In this document: in pieces, positions 17,216 through 27,202 of the stretch | Position numbering within the stretch: the stretch's first letter is position 1 | How the letters are laid out: every line of letters begins with the position of its first letter | DNA from: Brevundimonas terrae | GTDB lineage: Bacteria > Pseudomonadota > Alphaproteobacteria > Caulobacterales > Caulobacteraceae | Reading direction: 5' to 3' | Length of the DNA: 64,000 bases | NCBI RefSeq assembly: GCF_011761985.1 | Contig: NZ_JAASQT010000002.1 | Span: 372,001 to 436,000 of the forward strand | Notes under the pieces: generated by a model | What the model was told of the DNA's origin: nothing | The model's input: only the letters and a program-made list of their open reading frames with translations | Databases searched by the model: none | Position numbers and translations under genes: made by a program

Positions 17216-17833
17216 ATGACCATGATGATTTCTGTTTTGTCGGCCTTGGCGCTCAGCGGCTCTATGGCCGGATCTACACCCTCGAACGATCAGGATGCTG
17301 TGGTCACAACCGCGCGCAGCGACGGTGGCTCTGTCAGGATGCCCGCCGAGGCGATTGTCGCGGCCAGCCCGTCCTCGACGGTTTCATCGGCGGGCCAGAA
17401 TATCGGTGCCGGTTCCAGCCTGAAACTGACCACGTCCCAGCAGATCGATAACTGGCTGTCGGATGATACCCGCCGCGACGAGATGCCGGTCTGGCGCGAA
17501 GAAGAACCGCGCCGCATGACGGGCGAGGTCAGTCTGGGCATTGGCTCGCATGATTACAGCCATGTTTCGGGCTATGTCGATCTTCCGGTTGGCGAGAACG
17601 CGACCGTCAGCCTCGGCTTCAGCCAGACCAAGAATGGCTGGTACGAACGTCCTATCGGGCGTGACGGTTTGTTCTGGGATCCACGCGATCCCTATAATGA
17701 ATGGGGTGGGCTGGGCCGCCGCGCGTGGACCACGCCATCGGGCCAGAGTGTTTCCCCGTTTGACGACGGATCGCGGATTCCGCGACACAGGGTCAGCCCT
17801 AAATCGGAAAATGCGGATACTCCGACCAATTGA
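17216..17833 (+). CDS. Exported hypothetical protein
   Basis: 205 aa from the ATG at 17216 (GCGAGG lies 8 nt upstream). Begins MTMMISVLSALALSGSMAGS, a likely signal peptide, then a Ser/Ala-rich stretch. Residues about 95-140 (MTGEVSLGIGSHDYSHVSGY, then VDLPVGENATVSLGFSQT) alternate like paired beta strands. The C-terminus is rich in Pro, Arg and Ser. I do not recognise a family; probably periplasmic or outer membrane. Confidence 0.6.
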   Translation: MTMMISVLSALALSGSMAGSTPSNDQDAVVTTARSDGGSVRMPAEAIVAASPSSTVSSAGQNIGAGSSLKLTTSQQIDNWLSDDTRRDEMPVWREEEPRRMTGEVSLGIGSHDYSHVSGYVDLPVGENATVSLGFSQTKNGWYERPIGRDGLFWDPRDPYNEWGGLGRRAWTTPSGQSVSPFDDGSRIPRHRVSPKSENADTPTN

Positions 17834-17924
17834 CCTGTGACGGATGGCGTCGGCGGCGCTAAGCCGCATGTGCAGGCGAGGGCGATGCCCCTAAGTCGGG
17901 TTTCCCGACGCCTTTAGGATCAAA

Positions 17925-18578
17925 ATGGACAGTTTGTTGAGTTCGGTCGCCGAATTCATATCGCGTAATGCGATGTGGGCCGGAGTGATTTTGGGGTCTA
18001 TTACCTTTGTAGAGTCCCTGCTTGTGATCGGGGCCTTTGTACCTGCGACCGGACTTCTGGTTCTGGCAGGAACCATGATCGCGACCGGCATTCTTGATCC
18101 GGCCAATGTTATTCTGGGCTGTGTGGCGGGTGCAGTGCTGGGGGACGCCGTTTCCTACGCCATCGGTCGTCACATGGGCATTCGGGTGCTGCGTCACCGT
18201 TTGCTGAAGAACCATCGCCGCAAGGTGGCGTGGACGCGCCTGTATTGCCGTCGTTATGGCGTGGCCTCGATCTTTATCGGTCGTTTCTTTGGTCCGCTGC
18301 GGGCCTTTGTGCCGACCATGGTGGGCGTGTTGCAGATGCGCCGCCGTACCTTCCAACTGGCCAATGTGACCTCGGCCTTTGTCTGGGTGCTGGCCATGGT
18401 GATTCCGGGCTGGCTGGTCGGCAAGGGGTTGCACCATCTGGCCGAGGGCCACGGCAAGACGTTTGTGGCTGTGGCGGCTGTGGTTCTGGTGGGAGCGGTT
18501 CTGGTGATCCAGAAGCTGCTGAAAGCCCGCGCTGTACGCCGTAACCAGATCTTGCGCGGTGCCGTCAGCGAAGGCTGA
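17925..18578 (+). CDS. DedA-family membrane protein
   Basis: 217 aa. Characteristic DedA features: FVESLLVIGAFVPATGLLVL, GCVAGAVLGDAVSYAIGRHMG, then FIGRFFGPLRAFVPTMVGV (the conserved R-F-x-P-x-R region) and a final helix. DedA proteins include undecaprenyl-phosphate and phospholipid flippases in the inner membrane. The RFFGPLRAFVP motif and the charged acidic GD pair are present, so it looks functional. Followed by a strong bidirectional terminator. Confidence 0.9.
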   Translation: MDSLLSSVAEFISRNAMWAGVILGSITFVESLLVIGAFVPATGLLVLAGTMIATGILDPANVILGCVAGAVLGDAVSYAIGRHMGIRVLRHRLLKNHRRKVAWTRLYCRRYGVASIFIGRFFGPLRAFVPTMVGVLQMRRRTFQLANVTSAFVWVLAMVIPGWLVGKGLHHLAEGHGKTFVAVAAVVLVGAVLVIQKLLKARAVRRNQILRGAVSEG

Positions 18579-18603
18579 TTTCAGATTTTAGACGGTTCAA
18601 TAA

Positions 18604-18640
18604 AAAAGCCCCGATCCAGTGCGGATCGGGGCTTTTCTGT
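18604..18640. terminator. Bidirectional terminator between dedA and amidohydrolase
   Basis: 14-bp stem AAAAGCCCCGATCC / GGATCGGGGCTTTT (18604-18617 with 18623-18636), 5-nt loop, A-run on one side and T-run on the other, so it ends both converging transcripts. Confidence 0.92.
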
Positions 18641-18657
18641 TGGTTCGGACCTACGCC

Positions 18658-21600
18658 CTAGTTGTGCGTATGGCCGTGGCCTTCGGTATAGGTTTCCAGA
18701 GCGGATTCCGTGACCGTGGTCGAATGGGCCGGATTGGTTGCGGCATTGCCCTCGAACCAGAACGGCTGGCGGGCCTTACCGCCCACAGCGTTCATGTGGT
18801 TGTCGTACAGACGACCGTTCAGCATGGTGTGGCTGATTTCGCGGGTGTTGCGCAGGTTTTCCAGCGGGTTGGCGTCCAGCACCACCAGATCGGCCAGTTT
18901 ACCGACTTCCAGCGAGCCGACATCACGGTCCATACCCAGAGCCTTGGCACCATTGATGGTACCGGCAGCGAGGGCCTGGATCGGGGTCATGCCGCCTTGT
19001 TGGTACATCCACATATCCCAGTGCGAGCCGAGGCCTTCACGTTGGCCGTGGGCACCGATCTGGACGGTGACGCCGAGGTTGTTCAGCTTGGTGGCTTCAC
19101 GCGCGACGTTGATGTGGTTCAGTTCCTCGACCGGCACCTTGGTCGGGCGGCGGGCAACGGCATCCAGCATCGGACGCGGGACGTACTGGGTCAGGATTGG
19201 GTCTTTCCAGACGTCGGTCGTTTCGTACCAGTGCATTTCGCCCCACGCACCGCCAAAGGCCACGACGAGTGTCGGGTTATAGGCGGTCTGGCTCTGCGAC
19301 CACAGTTGCATGGCGTCATTGTACATGACCGCAACCGGCACCGAGTGTTCGATGGTGGTGTGACCATCAACAATCATCGACATGTTGTGGTGGTACAGGC
19401 TGCCGCCTTCCGGCACGACGCTCATGCCCAGTTCGCGGGCGGCCTGAATGATCTGCTGGCGCTGGTCACGGCGAGGCTGGTTATAGCTCTTCACCGAGTT
19501 GGCGCCGGAGGCCTGCAGGCGACGCATGTGGCTGCGGGCATCGTCGATATTGTTGACGACGGCCGTGGTCGGCGTGGTGGCCCCGTACAGGATGGTGCCT
19601 GTCGAGAACATACGCGGTGCCGTTACCAGACCGGCACGGGCCAGTTCGCTGTGGGCGAAGAAGCTGGTCGTGTCTGCCGACGGGTTGTGCAGGGTGGTGA
19701 CGCCAAAGGCCAGCGAAGCGTAGTTGATCCAGCTTTGCTGCGGGATGATGTCGCCTGCGCTGACGCCGCCGTGCCAGTGGGTGTCCACCAGACCCGGAAT
19801 GATCGTCTTGCCCGCCATGTCGTGGGTGGTGGCACCGGCAGGCAGGGTTACGCTGCCGCGTGCGCCGATCTGTTCGATGCGGTTGCCGTTGATGACGATG
19901 ACGCCATCCTCGATCACCTCGTTACCCTTCATCGTGATGATGCGGGCACCCGTCAGGACGGTATAGCCTTGCGGGGCTTCCTGTTGGGCCTTGAAGCCCA
20001 GCTGGATACCGTGTTCCGGCGGCTTGGGCAGCGTAGCCTGTGCGCCCTCGACGAAGCTGAAGCTGTCCGACAGCTTGCGCTGGAACAGTTCGGGGCCGTG
20101 CGACCATTGCAGGGCGCTGGAATCCGCCGAGAAGTGCAGCCACTTGCCCGCATCGTGCGTCATGCGGGTTTGCGGCAGCGCCTTGCCGTCAGCCGACAGG
20201 GTGATCGGGCGACCCGACGAGGCGAACGGTGCGACATAGGCGTTGAAACGCTCGTTCCATGCCACCCACTGCTCGTTCGGCGAGACGGTGAACTCTGCAG
20301 CCCATTCCGAGATCAGGTGATCGCGGCTGTCCGAGCCATCCATATCCATCGAACGCAGGACGCGCTTGCCGTCCGCCGAGGCGGTGACGAACAGGCGGTC
20401 ATTGCGGGCACCGAACTGGGGCTGGCTGCCGCTGGCGGTGACCAGAACAGCGTCACCACCGCGTGCCGGAACAGCATAAACGCCGGGGTTCATGCTCCAC
20501 AGCGGCGTGGTCAGATAACCGCCCGTTGCTGCGCGATAAACAACGGTCTGGCCGTCCGGCGAGAAGGTCGGCTCGACATAGTGGCCCGGCTGGCTGGTAA
20601 TCACGCGGCCTTCGCCACCCGAGGCGGGGGCGATACGCACGGTACCGAGGTTCTGATCGTTCCACGTCGTGAAGACGATGTTGCGACCGTCACGCGACCA
20701 TTGCGGCTGGCTTTCGAAATTGTCGGTCTGGCGGGTCAGGCGGCGCGGCGTGCCGGCGGTGCCATCGGCGCGCAGGTCACGCACATAAAGGCGGCCCAGA
20801 GCTTCAAACACGACCTTGGTGCCATCCGGCGAGGTCTTGGCGAAGCGGACCTGCTTCACGTCGAACTCGTTGGGGGCCACGTCAACCGAGGCGCGGACAG
20901 CGTTCTGGATGGTGCGGGTGTCGTTCACATGGAACGGAACCTCGGTGGCTTCGCCGGAGGCGGCATCCACGCGACGGATTTTGCCGCCCGCCCAGATGAC
21001 GATCGACTTGTTGTCAGGGGTCCACGAATAGGTCGGATAGACGCCGTGGACGGCCCAGGTTTCCTGCATGTCGCGGTCAAGCGCGGCATAAAGCGGCGTC
21101 TCGCGGCCCGATTCCAGATCCTTCAGGTACAGAACCGACTGGTAACGGTCACGACGCACGAAGGCGAGGGTCTTGCCATCCGGCGACGGGGTGGGGGCAA
21201 TCGAGCCGCCCGGACCGGTTACGAACGGCGCAATGCGGCCGGTTTCACGGTCAAGGCGCTGGATGACGTAGATCTGGCTGTTCGGGTCTTTCGAATAATC
21301 GAAAACGCCACCCGGTGTCGTATCGTCGCTGTAGTACAGATAGCGGCCATCCGGCGAGAATGCGGGTTCGCCCGTATCCTTTTGCTGGGTGCGGCGTTCG
21401 GTCAGTTGCACGCCCGAGCCGCCGCCATTGCGGTGCCACATCCACATTTCGCCCGCGCCCAGCGAGCGCGACGAGGTGAAGTGCTTGCGGCCGACGATGA
21501 ACTGGCTGTCGGGGGTCCATTCCGGCTGGGTGATCAGGCGGAAGGATTCGTTGGAAATCTGGCGTGCGTCCGAACCGTCGCGGTTCATCACCCAGATATT

Positions 21601-21939
21601 GTCGCCACCGCCACGGTCGGACGTGAACGCGATATAGCGGCCATCCGGCGAATATTTCGGCTGCATGTCCCATTGGACACCGGATGCGATCGGGCGGGCT
21701 TCGCCGCCGCCGATGGGCATCACATAGATGTCGCCCAGCAGGTCAAAGACGATCTCGCGACCGTCAGGGCTGACGTCCAGCGACATCCAGGTCCCCTCGG
21801 TGACGTCGATTTTGACATCGCGCGTCGGCCCCGTCAGGGTCTGGACATCCCATTTGGCGGGTGTTTCCGCGGCCTCATAAGCCGTGGCGTGTGTAGCGAC
21901 GGCCATCATAGCCGCAGTCGCCAGCAAAATACGCTTCAT
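18658..21939 (-). CDS. Secreted beta-propeller/amidohydrolase fusion protein
   Basis: 1093 aa with a Sec signal peptide (MKRILLATAAMMAVATHATA). Residues about 40-620 carry TolB/WD40-like PD40 repeats, each with a core like FSPDGRYIAFTSDRGGG, SPDGKTLAFVRRD or WSRDGRNIVFTTW. From about residue 670 comes an amidohydrolase domain: GARIITMKGNEVIEDGVIVI, the metal motif IIPGLVDTHWHGG, VTTLHNPSADT, and the C-terminal GKLADLVVLDANPL. This architecture is known from periplasmic proteins annotated as imidazolonepropionase-like or Xaa-Pro-like amidohydrolases; substrate unknown. Single gene, transcribed toward the terminator at 18604. Confidence 0.9.
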   Translation of the reverse strand: MKRILLATAAMMAVATHATAYEAAETPAKWDVQTLTGPTRDVKIDVTEGTWMSLDVSPDGREIVFDLLGDIYVMPIGGGEARPIASGVQWDMQPKYSPDGRYIAFTSDRGGGDNIWVMNRDGSDARQISNESFRLITQPEWTPDSQFIVGRKHFTSSRSLGAGEMWMWHRNGGGSGVQLTERRTQQKDTGEPAFSPDGRYLYYSDDTTPGGVFDYSKDPNSQIYVIQRLDRETGRIAPFVTGPGGSIAPTPSPDGKTLAFVRRDRYQSVLYLKDLESGRETPLYAALDRDMQETWAVHGVYPTYSWTPDNKSIVIWAGGKIRRVDAASGEATEVPFHVNDTRTIQNAVRASVDVAPNEFDVKQVRFAKTSPDGTKVVFEALGRLYVRDLRADGTAGTPRRLTRQTDNFESQPQWSRDGRNIVFTTWNDQNLGTVRIAPASGGEGRVITSQPGHYVEPTFSPDGQTVVYRAATGGYLTTPLWSMNPGVYAVPARGGDAVLVTASGSQPQFGARNDRLFVTASADGKRVLRSMDMDGSDSRDHLISEWAAEFTVSPNEQWVAWNERFNAYVAPFASSGRPITLSADGKALPQTRMTHDAGKWLHFSADSSALQWSHGPELFQRKLSDSFSFVEGAQATLPKPPEHGIQLGFKAQQEAPQGYTVLTGARIITMKGNEVIEDGVIVINGNRIEQIGARGSVTLPAGATTHDMAGKTIIPGLVDTHWHGGVSAGDIIPQQSWINYASLAFGVTTLHNPSADTTSFFAHSELARAGLVTAPRMFSTGTILYGATTPTTAVVNNIDDARSHMRRLQASGANSVKSYNQPRRDQRQQIIQAARELGMSVVPEGGSLYHHNMSMIVDGHTTIEHSVPVAVMYNDAMQLWSQSQTAYNPTLVVAFGGAWGEMHWYETTDVWKDPILTQYVPRPMLDAVARRPTKVPVEELNHINVAREATKLNNLGVTVQIGAHGQREGLGSHWDMWMYQQGGMTPIQALAAGTINGAKALGMDRDVGSLEVGKLADLVVLDANPLENLRNTREISHTMLNGRLYDNHMNAVGGKARQPFWFEGNAATNPAHSTTVTESALETYTEGHGHTHN

Positions 21940-22107
21940 CGAAGCCCCCCTCTAAACCTCGAAAACTATTCGATGGAGCGAAGCTAACGGGACAACGGCG
22001 TGTGCGCGAGGGGGATGCGTCGAAATAACTTCCACATTTGCGGCCCTGATGGTGAAGAATCATCGGGTGAAATGCGAAACCAATTCAGCGTGGCCGTAAA
22101 ATGGAAC

Positions 22108-22134
22108 AGGCCCCTGTGGGTTTCACAGGGGCCT
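22108..22134 (-). terminator. Inverted repeat after tRNA-Thr copy 1
   Basis: AGGCCCCTGTG and CACAGGGGCCT around a short loop, directly past the 3' end of the tRNA. No T-run follows, so it may be a processing or Rho-type end. Confidence 0.5.
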
Positions 22135-22137
22135 GTA

Positions 22138-22212
<75 letters not shown>

Positions 22213-22269
22213 GACGGCGGTATGGGGACCATACCTGTTTTAACAACGAGACAACACCATAAATGGACC

Positions 22270-22295
22270 GGCCCTCTGTCGGTAAACAGAGGGCC
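22270..22295 (-). terminator. Inverted repeat after tRNA-Thr copy 2
   Basis: GGCCCTCTGT and ACAGAGGGCC around CGGTAA, 3 nt past the tRNA 3' end; same layout as for copy 1 with a different sequence. No T-run. Confidence 0.5.
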
Positions 22296-22298
22296 GAA

Positions 22299-22373
<75 letters not shown>

Positions 22374-22457
22374 GTCTCGCTGAGGAGGCGGCTTTTAGCC
22401 AACGACTCTCGGTGGGCGCAAGAGTAAAAATGCAAGCTTGATCAAAATCTTTGCACA

Positions 22458-22679
22458 ATGTCTGGTATCCTGATGGATATGTCAGATCACGATATCAACG
22501 GTTCTCCAGCGGTAGATGCAAATGACGAGGCAAAGCAGCTTGCTGCCGAGGCTGCGCCAGAGGCGTCTGATCTCAAGAAGCAGCGGGCTTTGCGGCTGGC
22601 TGCGGCGCTGAGAACCAACCTGCATCGTCGCAAGATGCCGGGGGCTGCAAGCCGTCCTGCACCCAAGGATCAAAACTAG
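22458..22679 (+). CDS. Small hypothetical protein upstream of murA
   Basis: 73 aa; the start may be ATG 22458, 22473 or 22479, none with a strong ribosome site. The N-terminal half is acidic, and the C-terminal [20 protein letters not shown] is a short basic helix that resembles small proteins common in alphaproteobacteria next to murA. No signal peptide. Codon use fits a real gene; function unknown. Confidence 0.55.
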   Translation: MSGILMDMSDHDINGSPAVDANDEAKQLAAEAAPEASDLKKQRALRLAAALRTNLHRRKMPGAASRPAPKDQN

Positions 22680-22755
22680 CTCTTTCAACCTGCGTCCGGG
22701 GCTTGCTAGATACCCAGTCCACCGGACCACAGTGGTACTGGTTCTGAAGGTTCCC

Positions 22756-24048
22756 ATGGACAGTATTGTCATCCACGGCGGCAATCGCCTGAGCGGCTCG
22801 ATTCCCGTCAGTGGCGCTAAAAATTCCGCCATCAAACTGATGGCCGCATCGATTCTGACGCCGGAGCCGCTGCGCCTTACCAATATGCCGCGTCTGGCAG
22901 ACACGCGCTTTCTGGGCGCGTTGCTGCGCGAGTTCGGCATTAAGGTCACCGAAGGCGACGGCGCAGACGGACAGGAAACCCTGTTCGATGCCAGCCAACT
23001 GACATCGACCTTTGCCCCCTATGATCTGGTTCGCCAGATGCGGGCCTCGTTCAACGTGCTGGGTCCGTTGCTGGCCCGTACCGGCGAGGCCAAGGTGTCG
23101 CTGCCCGGTGGTTGCACCATCGGGGCGCGCCCCGTCGATCTGCACTTGATGGCTCTGGAAGCCATGGGCGCACATATCGAGCTGGAAGAGGGCTATGTGA
23201 CCGCCTCGGCCAAGAACGGTCTGCAAGGCGCGGAAATCGAGTTCCCCTTCGTTTCGGTCGGTGCAACCGAGCATGCGCTTCTGGCGGCTGTGATGGCCAA
23301 TGGCACCACGGTTCTGAAACGTGCGGCCAAGGAGCCGGAAATCGGGGATCTGGCCCGCTGCCTGATGGCAATGGGTGCCAAGATCGAAGGCTTGGACACG
23401 GACCAGCTGGTGATTACCGGCGTGACCTCGCTCAAGGGGACGGACTGGTCGGTGATTCCCGACCGCATCGAAATGGGTTCCTATGCTCTGGCCGCCGCTA
23501 TGGCCGGCGGCGAGGTGCGCCTGACCAAGGGACGTGCCGACCTGATTACAGCCCTGACCGATCCGATGCGCCGTTCGGGTGTCGAGGTGATCGAGGAAGC
23601 CAATGGCGATGTCGTGATCCGTCGCGATCCGACCCAGCGCCTGCAGGCCGTCGATGTCACGACCGAAATCTATCCGGGCTTTGCCACCGATCTACAGGCG
23701 CAATTCATGGCCCTGATGACGCTGGCCGATGGCGAGAGCGTGATTCACGAGACGATTTTCGAGAACCGTTTCATGCACGCGCCGGAACTGATGCGCCTCG
23801 GGGCCGATATTACCGTATCGGCAGGCGAGGCGCGCGTGCGGGGTGTTAATGCCCTGCATGGCGCACAGGTCATGGCGACGGATTTGCGGGCCTCGATGTC
23901 TCTGGTGATTGCAGGCCTTGCTGCCGAGGGTGAAACCACGGTGGGGCGCGTCTATCATCTGGATCGCGGCTTCGAGCGTATGGAAGAAAAGCTGGGGGCC
24001 TGCGGTGCAGACGTCCGGCGTATCAAGGGCGAAGGTCCCGAGCACTAA
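22756..24048 (+). CDS. murA: UDP-N-acetylglucosamine 1-carboxyvinyltransferase MurA
   Basis: 430 aa, standard length. Begins [20 protein letters not shown] and has [14 protein letters not shown] with the conserved Lys22, the catalytic loop [11 protein letters not shown] with Cys120 (so fosfomycin-sensitive type) and [11 protein letters not shown] near the end. Catalyses the first committed step of peptidoglycan synthesis, adding enolpyruvate to UDP-GlcNAc. First gene of a tight run of seven. Stop overlaps the next start (TAATG). Confidence 0.97.
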   Translation: MDSIVIHGGNRLSGSIPVSGAKNSAIKLMAASILTPEPLRLTNMPRLADTRFLGALLREFGIKVTEGDGADGQETLFDASQLTSTFAPYDLVRQMRASFNVLGPLLARTGEAKVSLPGGCTIGARPVDLHLMALEAMGAHIELEEGYVTASAKNGLQGAEIEFPFVSVGATEHALLAAVMANGTTVLKRAAKEPEIGDLARCLMAMGAKIEGLDTDQLVITGVTSLKGTDWSVIPDRIEMGSYALAAAMAGGEVRLTKGRADLITALTDPMRRSGVEVIEEANGDVVIRRDPTQRLQAVDVTTEIYPGFATDLQAQFMALMTLADGESVIHETIFENRFMHAPELMRLGADITVSAGEARVRGVNALHGAQVMATDLRASMSLVIAGLAAEGETTVGRVYHLDRGFERMEEKLGACGADVRRIKGEGPEH

Positions 24049-24539
24049 TGACTATCGAGATCGACAGCATAGGCGACCAGCACAGCCATGATGGCGTGCA
24101 AGGCAAGGCGGAAGCCCTGCCTCTGCGCCTGCTCGCCGCCGATGCTATCGATCTCCAGATCATGTCTGCGGCCTTGCAGGACGCGATTATGCGTCCTGTC
24201 GATATCCGTTGGGAGCGCAAGGCACGCCGTCTGACGCTGGTCTTGTCGCGCTTCTGCTGGGAGTGTGGCGAGACGCGCGTGATGTCGGCCATGCAGTTCG
24301 GCGATGTCCATTCGGTCAAGAGCCGCCGCCTGCCACGCGCGCCCGAAGGGGCGCTGGAGCTGCTGGCCATGGACTTCATACCCACCGAAGCGCCTTCGGG
24401 GCGGGTGATTATGATGTTCGCCGGTGGTGGCGATCTGCGGATTGATGTGGAATGTCTTGATGCTGTGCTGACCGATCTGTCCGATCGTTGGCCGGCAGGG
24501 GCGGAACCGGAACATCCGGCTGCCGAAGAAGGGGCTTGA
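24048..24539 (+). CDS. DUF2948-family protein
   Basis: 163 aa. Conserved pattern LRLLAADAIDLQIMSAALQD, then RRLTLVLSRFCWE and a late GGGDLRIDVECLDAVLTDL match the alphaproteobacterial DUF2948 family usually found directly behind murA. Soluble, function unknown. Start codon overlaps the murA stop. Confidence 0.85.
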   Translation: MTIEIDSIGDQHSHDGVQGKAEALPLRLLAADAIDLQIMSAALQDAIMRPVDIRWERKARRLTLVLSRFCWECGETRVMSAMQFGDVHSVKSRRLPRAPEGALELLAMDFIPTEAPSGRVIMMFAGGGDLRIDVECLDAVLTDLSDRWPAGAEPEHPAAEEGA

Positions 24540-24543
24540 GGGG

Positions 24544-25005
24544 ATGACTGTGGATCTGACCAGAATCGATATCGATAATGGCAGCCTGCCTGCGCCGACC
24601 GCAGAGATCGAGCATGAGCGCCGCGTGGCGATCTTTGACCTTGTCGAAGATAATGTGTTCCAGCCGGAAGGCGGGCAGGGCGGCCCATACGAACTGCGGC
24701 TCTCTTCGCAGGACAACCGTCTGGTGTTCGAGATTTCCGGTCAAGATTACACGCGCACCCATGCCATGTCTCTCACGCCGCTCAAGACGGTCATTCGTGA
24801 CTACGGCCTGATCTGCGAAAGCTATTACGAGGCGCTGAAAGGCTCTTCGCCCAGCCAGATCGAGTCGGTGGATATGGGCCGTCGCGGACTGCATAACGAG
24901 GGCGCGGAACTGCTGAAAAACCGCCTTGAAGGCAAGGTTGAGCTGGACAAGGAGACGTCCCGACGCCTGTTCACGCTGGTTTGCGCCTTATATCGTCGCG
25001 GCTGA
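24544..25005 (+). CDS. UPF0262-family protein
   Basis: 153 aa. Contains [19 protein letters not shown] and [14 protein letters not shown], signatures of UPF0262. Four bases after the DUF2948 stop. Cytoplasmic, function unknown; nearly always linked to murA/hisD regions in alphaproteobacteria. Confidence 0.88.
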   Translation: MTVDLTRIDIDNGSLPAPTAEIEHERRVAIFDLVEDNVFQPEGGQGGPYELRLSSQDNRLVFEISGQDYTRTHAMSLTPLKTVIRDYGLICESYYEALKGSSPSQIESVDMGRRGLHNEGAELLKNRLEGKVELDKETSRRLFTLVCALYRRG

Positions 25006-25109
25006 ACTCGACTAATCACAGTTTTTGGTGCATTAGAGCGCCCTCCTATGAGTGGCTCGCGTCCAGCCCGCGCGAGCTTATTGCTGTTTCAACGGGCGAG
25101 AGAGGCCGC

Positions 25110-25328
25110 ATGGCTAAGGAAGAACTACTTGAGTTCCCCGGCGTGGTCAGCGAACTGCTGCCGAACGCGACATTCCGCGTGACGCTGGAAAACGATCACG
25201 AGATCATTGCCCATACTGCAGGCAAGATGCGCAAAAACCGCATCCGCGTGCTGGCTGGTGACAAGGTTCTCGTCGAAATGACCCCGTACGACCTGACCAA
25301 GGGTCGCATCACCTATCGCTTTAAGTAA
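25110..25328 (+). CDS. infA: Translation initiation factor IF-1
   Basis: 72 aa, exact family length. [39 protein letters not shown] and [10 protein letters not shown] are typical of the OB-fold IF-1. Start at 25110, not the longer open frame from 24981. Helps place initiator tRNA in the 30S P site. Confidence 0.97.
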   Translation: MAKEELLEFPGVVSELLPNATFRVTLENDHEIIAHTAGKMRKNRIRVLAGDKVLVEMTPYDLTKGRITYRFK

Positions 25329-25337
25329 GGACGCGGC

Positions 25338-25934
25338 TTGTCGCGTACTGACGCACCGGCTCGGAGGCTGATTTTGGCCTCCTCGAGCCCGCGCCGGGTG
25401 GAACTCCTGGCACAGATCGGGATCACTCCCGATCAGATTGATCCCGCCGATATCGACGAAACACCGCTGGAGGCCGAAATGCCTGCGCGGCTGGCCCAGC
25501 GTTTGGCCAGTTCCAAGGCGGCTGTTGTGGCGGAACGGCACCCTGAAGATGTGGTGCTGGCGGCCGATACGGTTGTGGCCGTTGGTCGTCGTCTGTTGGA
25601 AAAACCCGCTGACGAAGCCGAAGCCCGCCGCTTCCTCAAGCTTTTGTCGGGACGCAACCACCGTGTCTTCACCGGAATCGCCGTTGTCGCCGAAGGGCGC
25701 ACCACATGGCGTGTGGTGGATACCCGCGTGACGTTCAAACATCTGTCCGATGCCGAGATTGACGCCTATGTCGCTACGGGCGAATGGCGCGGCAAGGCGG
25801 GCGGATACGGAATTCAGGGACGGGCTGCGGCCTTTGTCCAGCGCATTGTCGGCAGCCATCCTGCCGTGATGGGCCTGCCGCTGTTCGAGACCAGCAACCT
25901 GCTTTATGGCACGGGCTGGCGTCCGGCGGCGTAA
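25338..25934 (+). CDS. maf: Maf-family nucleotide pyrophosphatase
   Basis: 198 aa with a TTG start at 25338, preceded by AAGGA overlapping the infA stop region. Motifs: LILASSSPRRVELL, VLAADTVVAVGRRLLEKP, SGRNHRVFTGI and GKAGGYGIQGRAA. Maf proteins hydrolyse non-canonical or excess nucleoside triphosphates (dTTP/UTP or m7GTP). Located 9 bp after infA in the same operon. Confidence 0.93.
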   Translation: MSRTDAPARRLILASSSPRRVELLAQIGITPDQIDPADIDETPLEAEMPARLAQRLASSKAAVVAERHPEDVVLAADTVVAVGRRLLEKPADEAEARRFLKLLSGRNHRVFTGIAVVAEGRTTWRVVDTRVTFKHLSDAEIDAYVATGEWRGKAGGYGIQGRAAAFVQRIVGSHPAVMGLPLFETSNLLYGTGWRPAA

Positions 25935-25939
25935 TCGCA

Positions 25940-26950
25940 ATGGCGGCGCTGGAATTCTATCTCGACGAGATGCCCGGCGAAACCCGCGCTGTCGTCACGC
26001 AAAATGGCGACATCCACTCTCTATATATAGAGCGCGATAGCGACCGCGCCGAAAACCGTCTCGGGACCCAGTTGATTGGCCGTGTGGCCCGGGTCGAGCC
26101 GGGCCTTCGGGCTGCCTTCATTGATACAGGGGCGGGCGAGCCGTTTGGCTTTATGTCGCTACCCAAGGCGGTTCACCTCAGTGAAGGCCAGAAGGTTCGC
26201 GTTCAGGTCACTGCAGAGATTCGGGAATCAAAAGGTCCGGCCCTCAAATATTTGGGGGAAGGGCAGGGGGATGTCCGAATCATTACAGCGGGACCGGGTG
26301 TCGTGGAGATTCTGCGCGGACTGGCCGGAAGCGAAGAGATCATTACGGGGCTAAAGGCTCTGGAAATGTCGCTTCATGCCGAAGAAGAGGCCCGCAACAC
26401 GACGATTACACGATCCGATGTCGGTCTGGATCTGGCAATCCAGCGCACACGGGCGCTGATTGCCGCCGATATCGACTATGCCCCGCTGCCGGGCAGGGAT
26501 TCGCGCAAGGGCCGCGAAGCGGTGAATCGCTTTGGTTTGAACGAGGTGGCGCGCCAGTTGCGATTGAAGCACTGGGGCGGAATCATCGCGATTGATCTGG
26601 CGGGCGTCGCTTTCCAGAACGACTACATTCTGAATCTGGCCAAGGGCGTGTTTTCAGGATGGGAAGGCGTCGTCGTCGGTCCGCTCAGCCGTTTTGGCCT
26701 GCTGCAACTCTCTGTGCCGTGGACATATACGCCGCTGGACGAGCGGTTCGGCCATAAGGATATGGCGATGCTTGATTCCGTCCGCCGCTTGCACCACGCA
26801 ATGCTAAGCGATCGGGCCACACCCGTTTACGAACTGGTGTGTGGGCCTGAATCAGGAAAAAGGCTCGCGCCACTGGTTGCAGCTCTTGGCCCCAGGGCGC
26901 GGCTGTCTGCGGATGGTCCGTCCGGCCAGTTCATTATCAAACAGGGATAG
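25940..26950 (+). CDS. Short RNase E/G-family protein
   Basis: 336 aa from ATG 25940, directly after maf. N-terminal S1-like part (LIGRVARVEPGLRAAFIDTG) and the RNase E/G core, with GGIIAIDLAGVAF holding Asp219, the equivalent of the first catalytic Asp, and GPLSRFGLLQL for the ISRFGLLEM motif. No second catalytic Asp is visible before GPLSRFG, and no CPxC zinc link, so hydrolytic activity is doubtful. Short RNase E/G-like proteins are usual in the infA-maf-yacG context of alphaproteobacteria. A separate full RNase E is expected elsewhere. Confidence 0.85.
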   Translation: MAALEFYLDEMPGETRAVVTQNGDIHSLYIERDSDRAENRLGTQLIGRVARVEPGLRAAFIDTGAGEPFGFMSLPKAVHLSEGQKVRVQVTAEIRESKGPALKYLGEGQGDVRIITAGPGVVEILRGLAGSEEIITGLKALEMSLHAEEEARNTTITRSDVGLDLAIQRTRALIAADIDYAPLPGRDSRKGREAVNRFGLNEVARQLRLKHWGGIIAIDLAGVAFQNDYILNLAKGVFSGWEGVVVGPLSRFGLLQLSVPWTYTPLDERFGHKDMAMLDSVRRLHHAMLSDRATPVYELVCGPESGKRLAPLVAALGPRARLSADGPSGQFIIKQG

Positions 26951-26955
26951 AAATC

Positions 26956-27120
26956 ATGGCGAAATGCCCGATTTGCCGCCGTAACGAGGCCGAGGCCCAG
27001 TACAAACCTTTTTGCTCGCGCCGCTGTGCAGATGTTGATCTGCAACGCTGGTTTTCGGGTAGCTATGCTATCCCGGCCGAGGAAGTTGAATATGATGAAA
27101 AAGATCGTGGAATTGAGTGA
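26956..27120 (+). CDS. yacG: DNA gyrase inhibitor YacG
   Basis: 54 aa. Four-cysteine zinc finger C-P-I-C then FCSRRCADVDLQRW, followed by YAIPAEEVEY, as in YacG. YacG binds GyrB and blocks DNA binding by gyrase. Five bases after the RNase E/G-like gene. Last gene of the run. Confidence 0.93.
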   Translation: MAKCPICRRNEAEAQYKPFCSRRCADVDLQRWFSGSYAIPAEEVEYDEKDRGIE

Positions 27121-27202
27121 ATTAGCCTCTAGACAGGCCGAAACACTGCCCCTATAGACACACACCTCGCCGCGGCGCAGACGCCCGCAGCGAAGAGAAG
27201 AT

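Noticed and set aside
18619..21987. 1122-codon open frame antisense to the propeller-amidohydrolase gene
   Set aside because: It lacks recognisable domains, is Arg/His/Val-rich and mirrors the codon pattern of the real gene; a GC-rich shadow frame.
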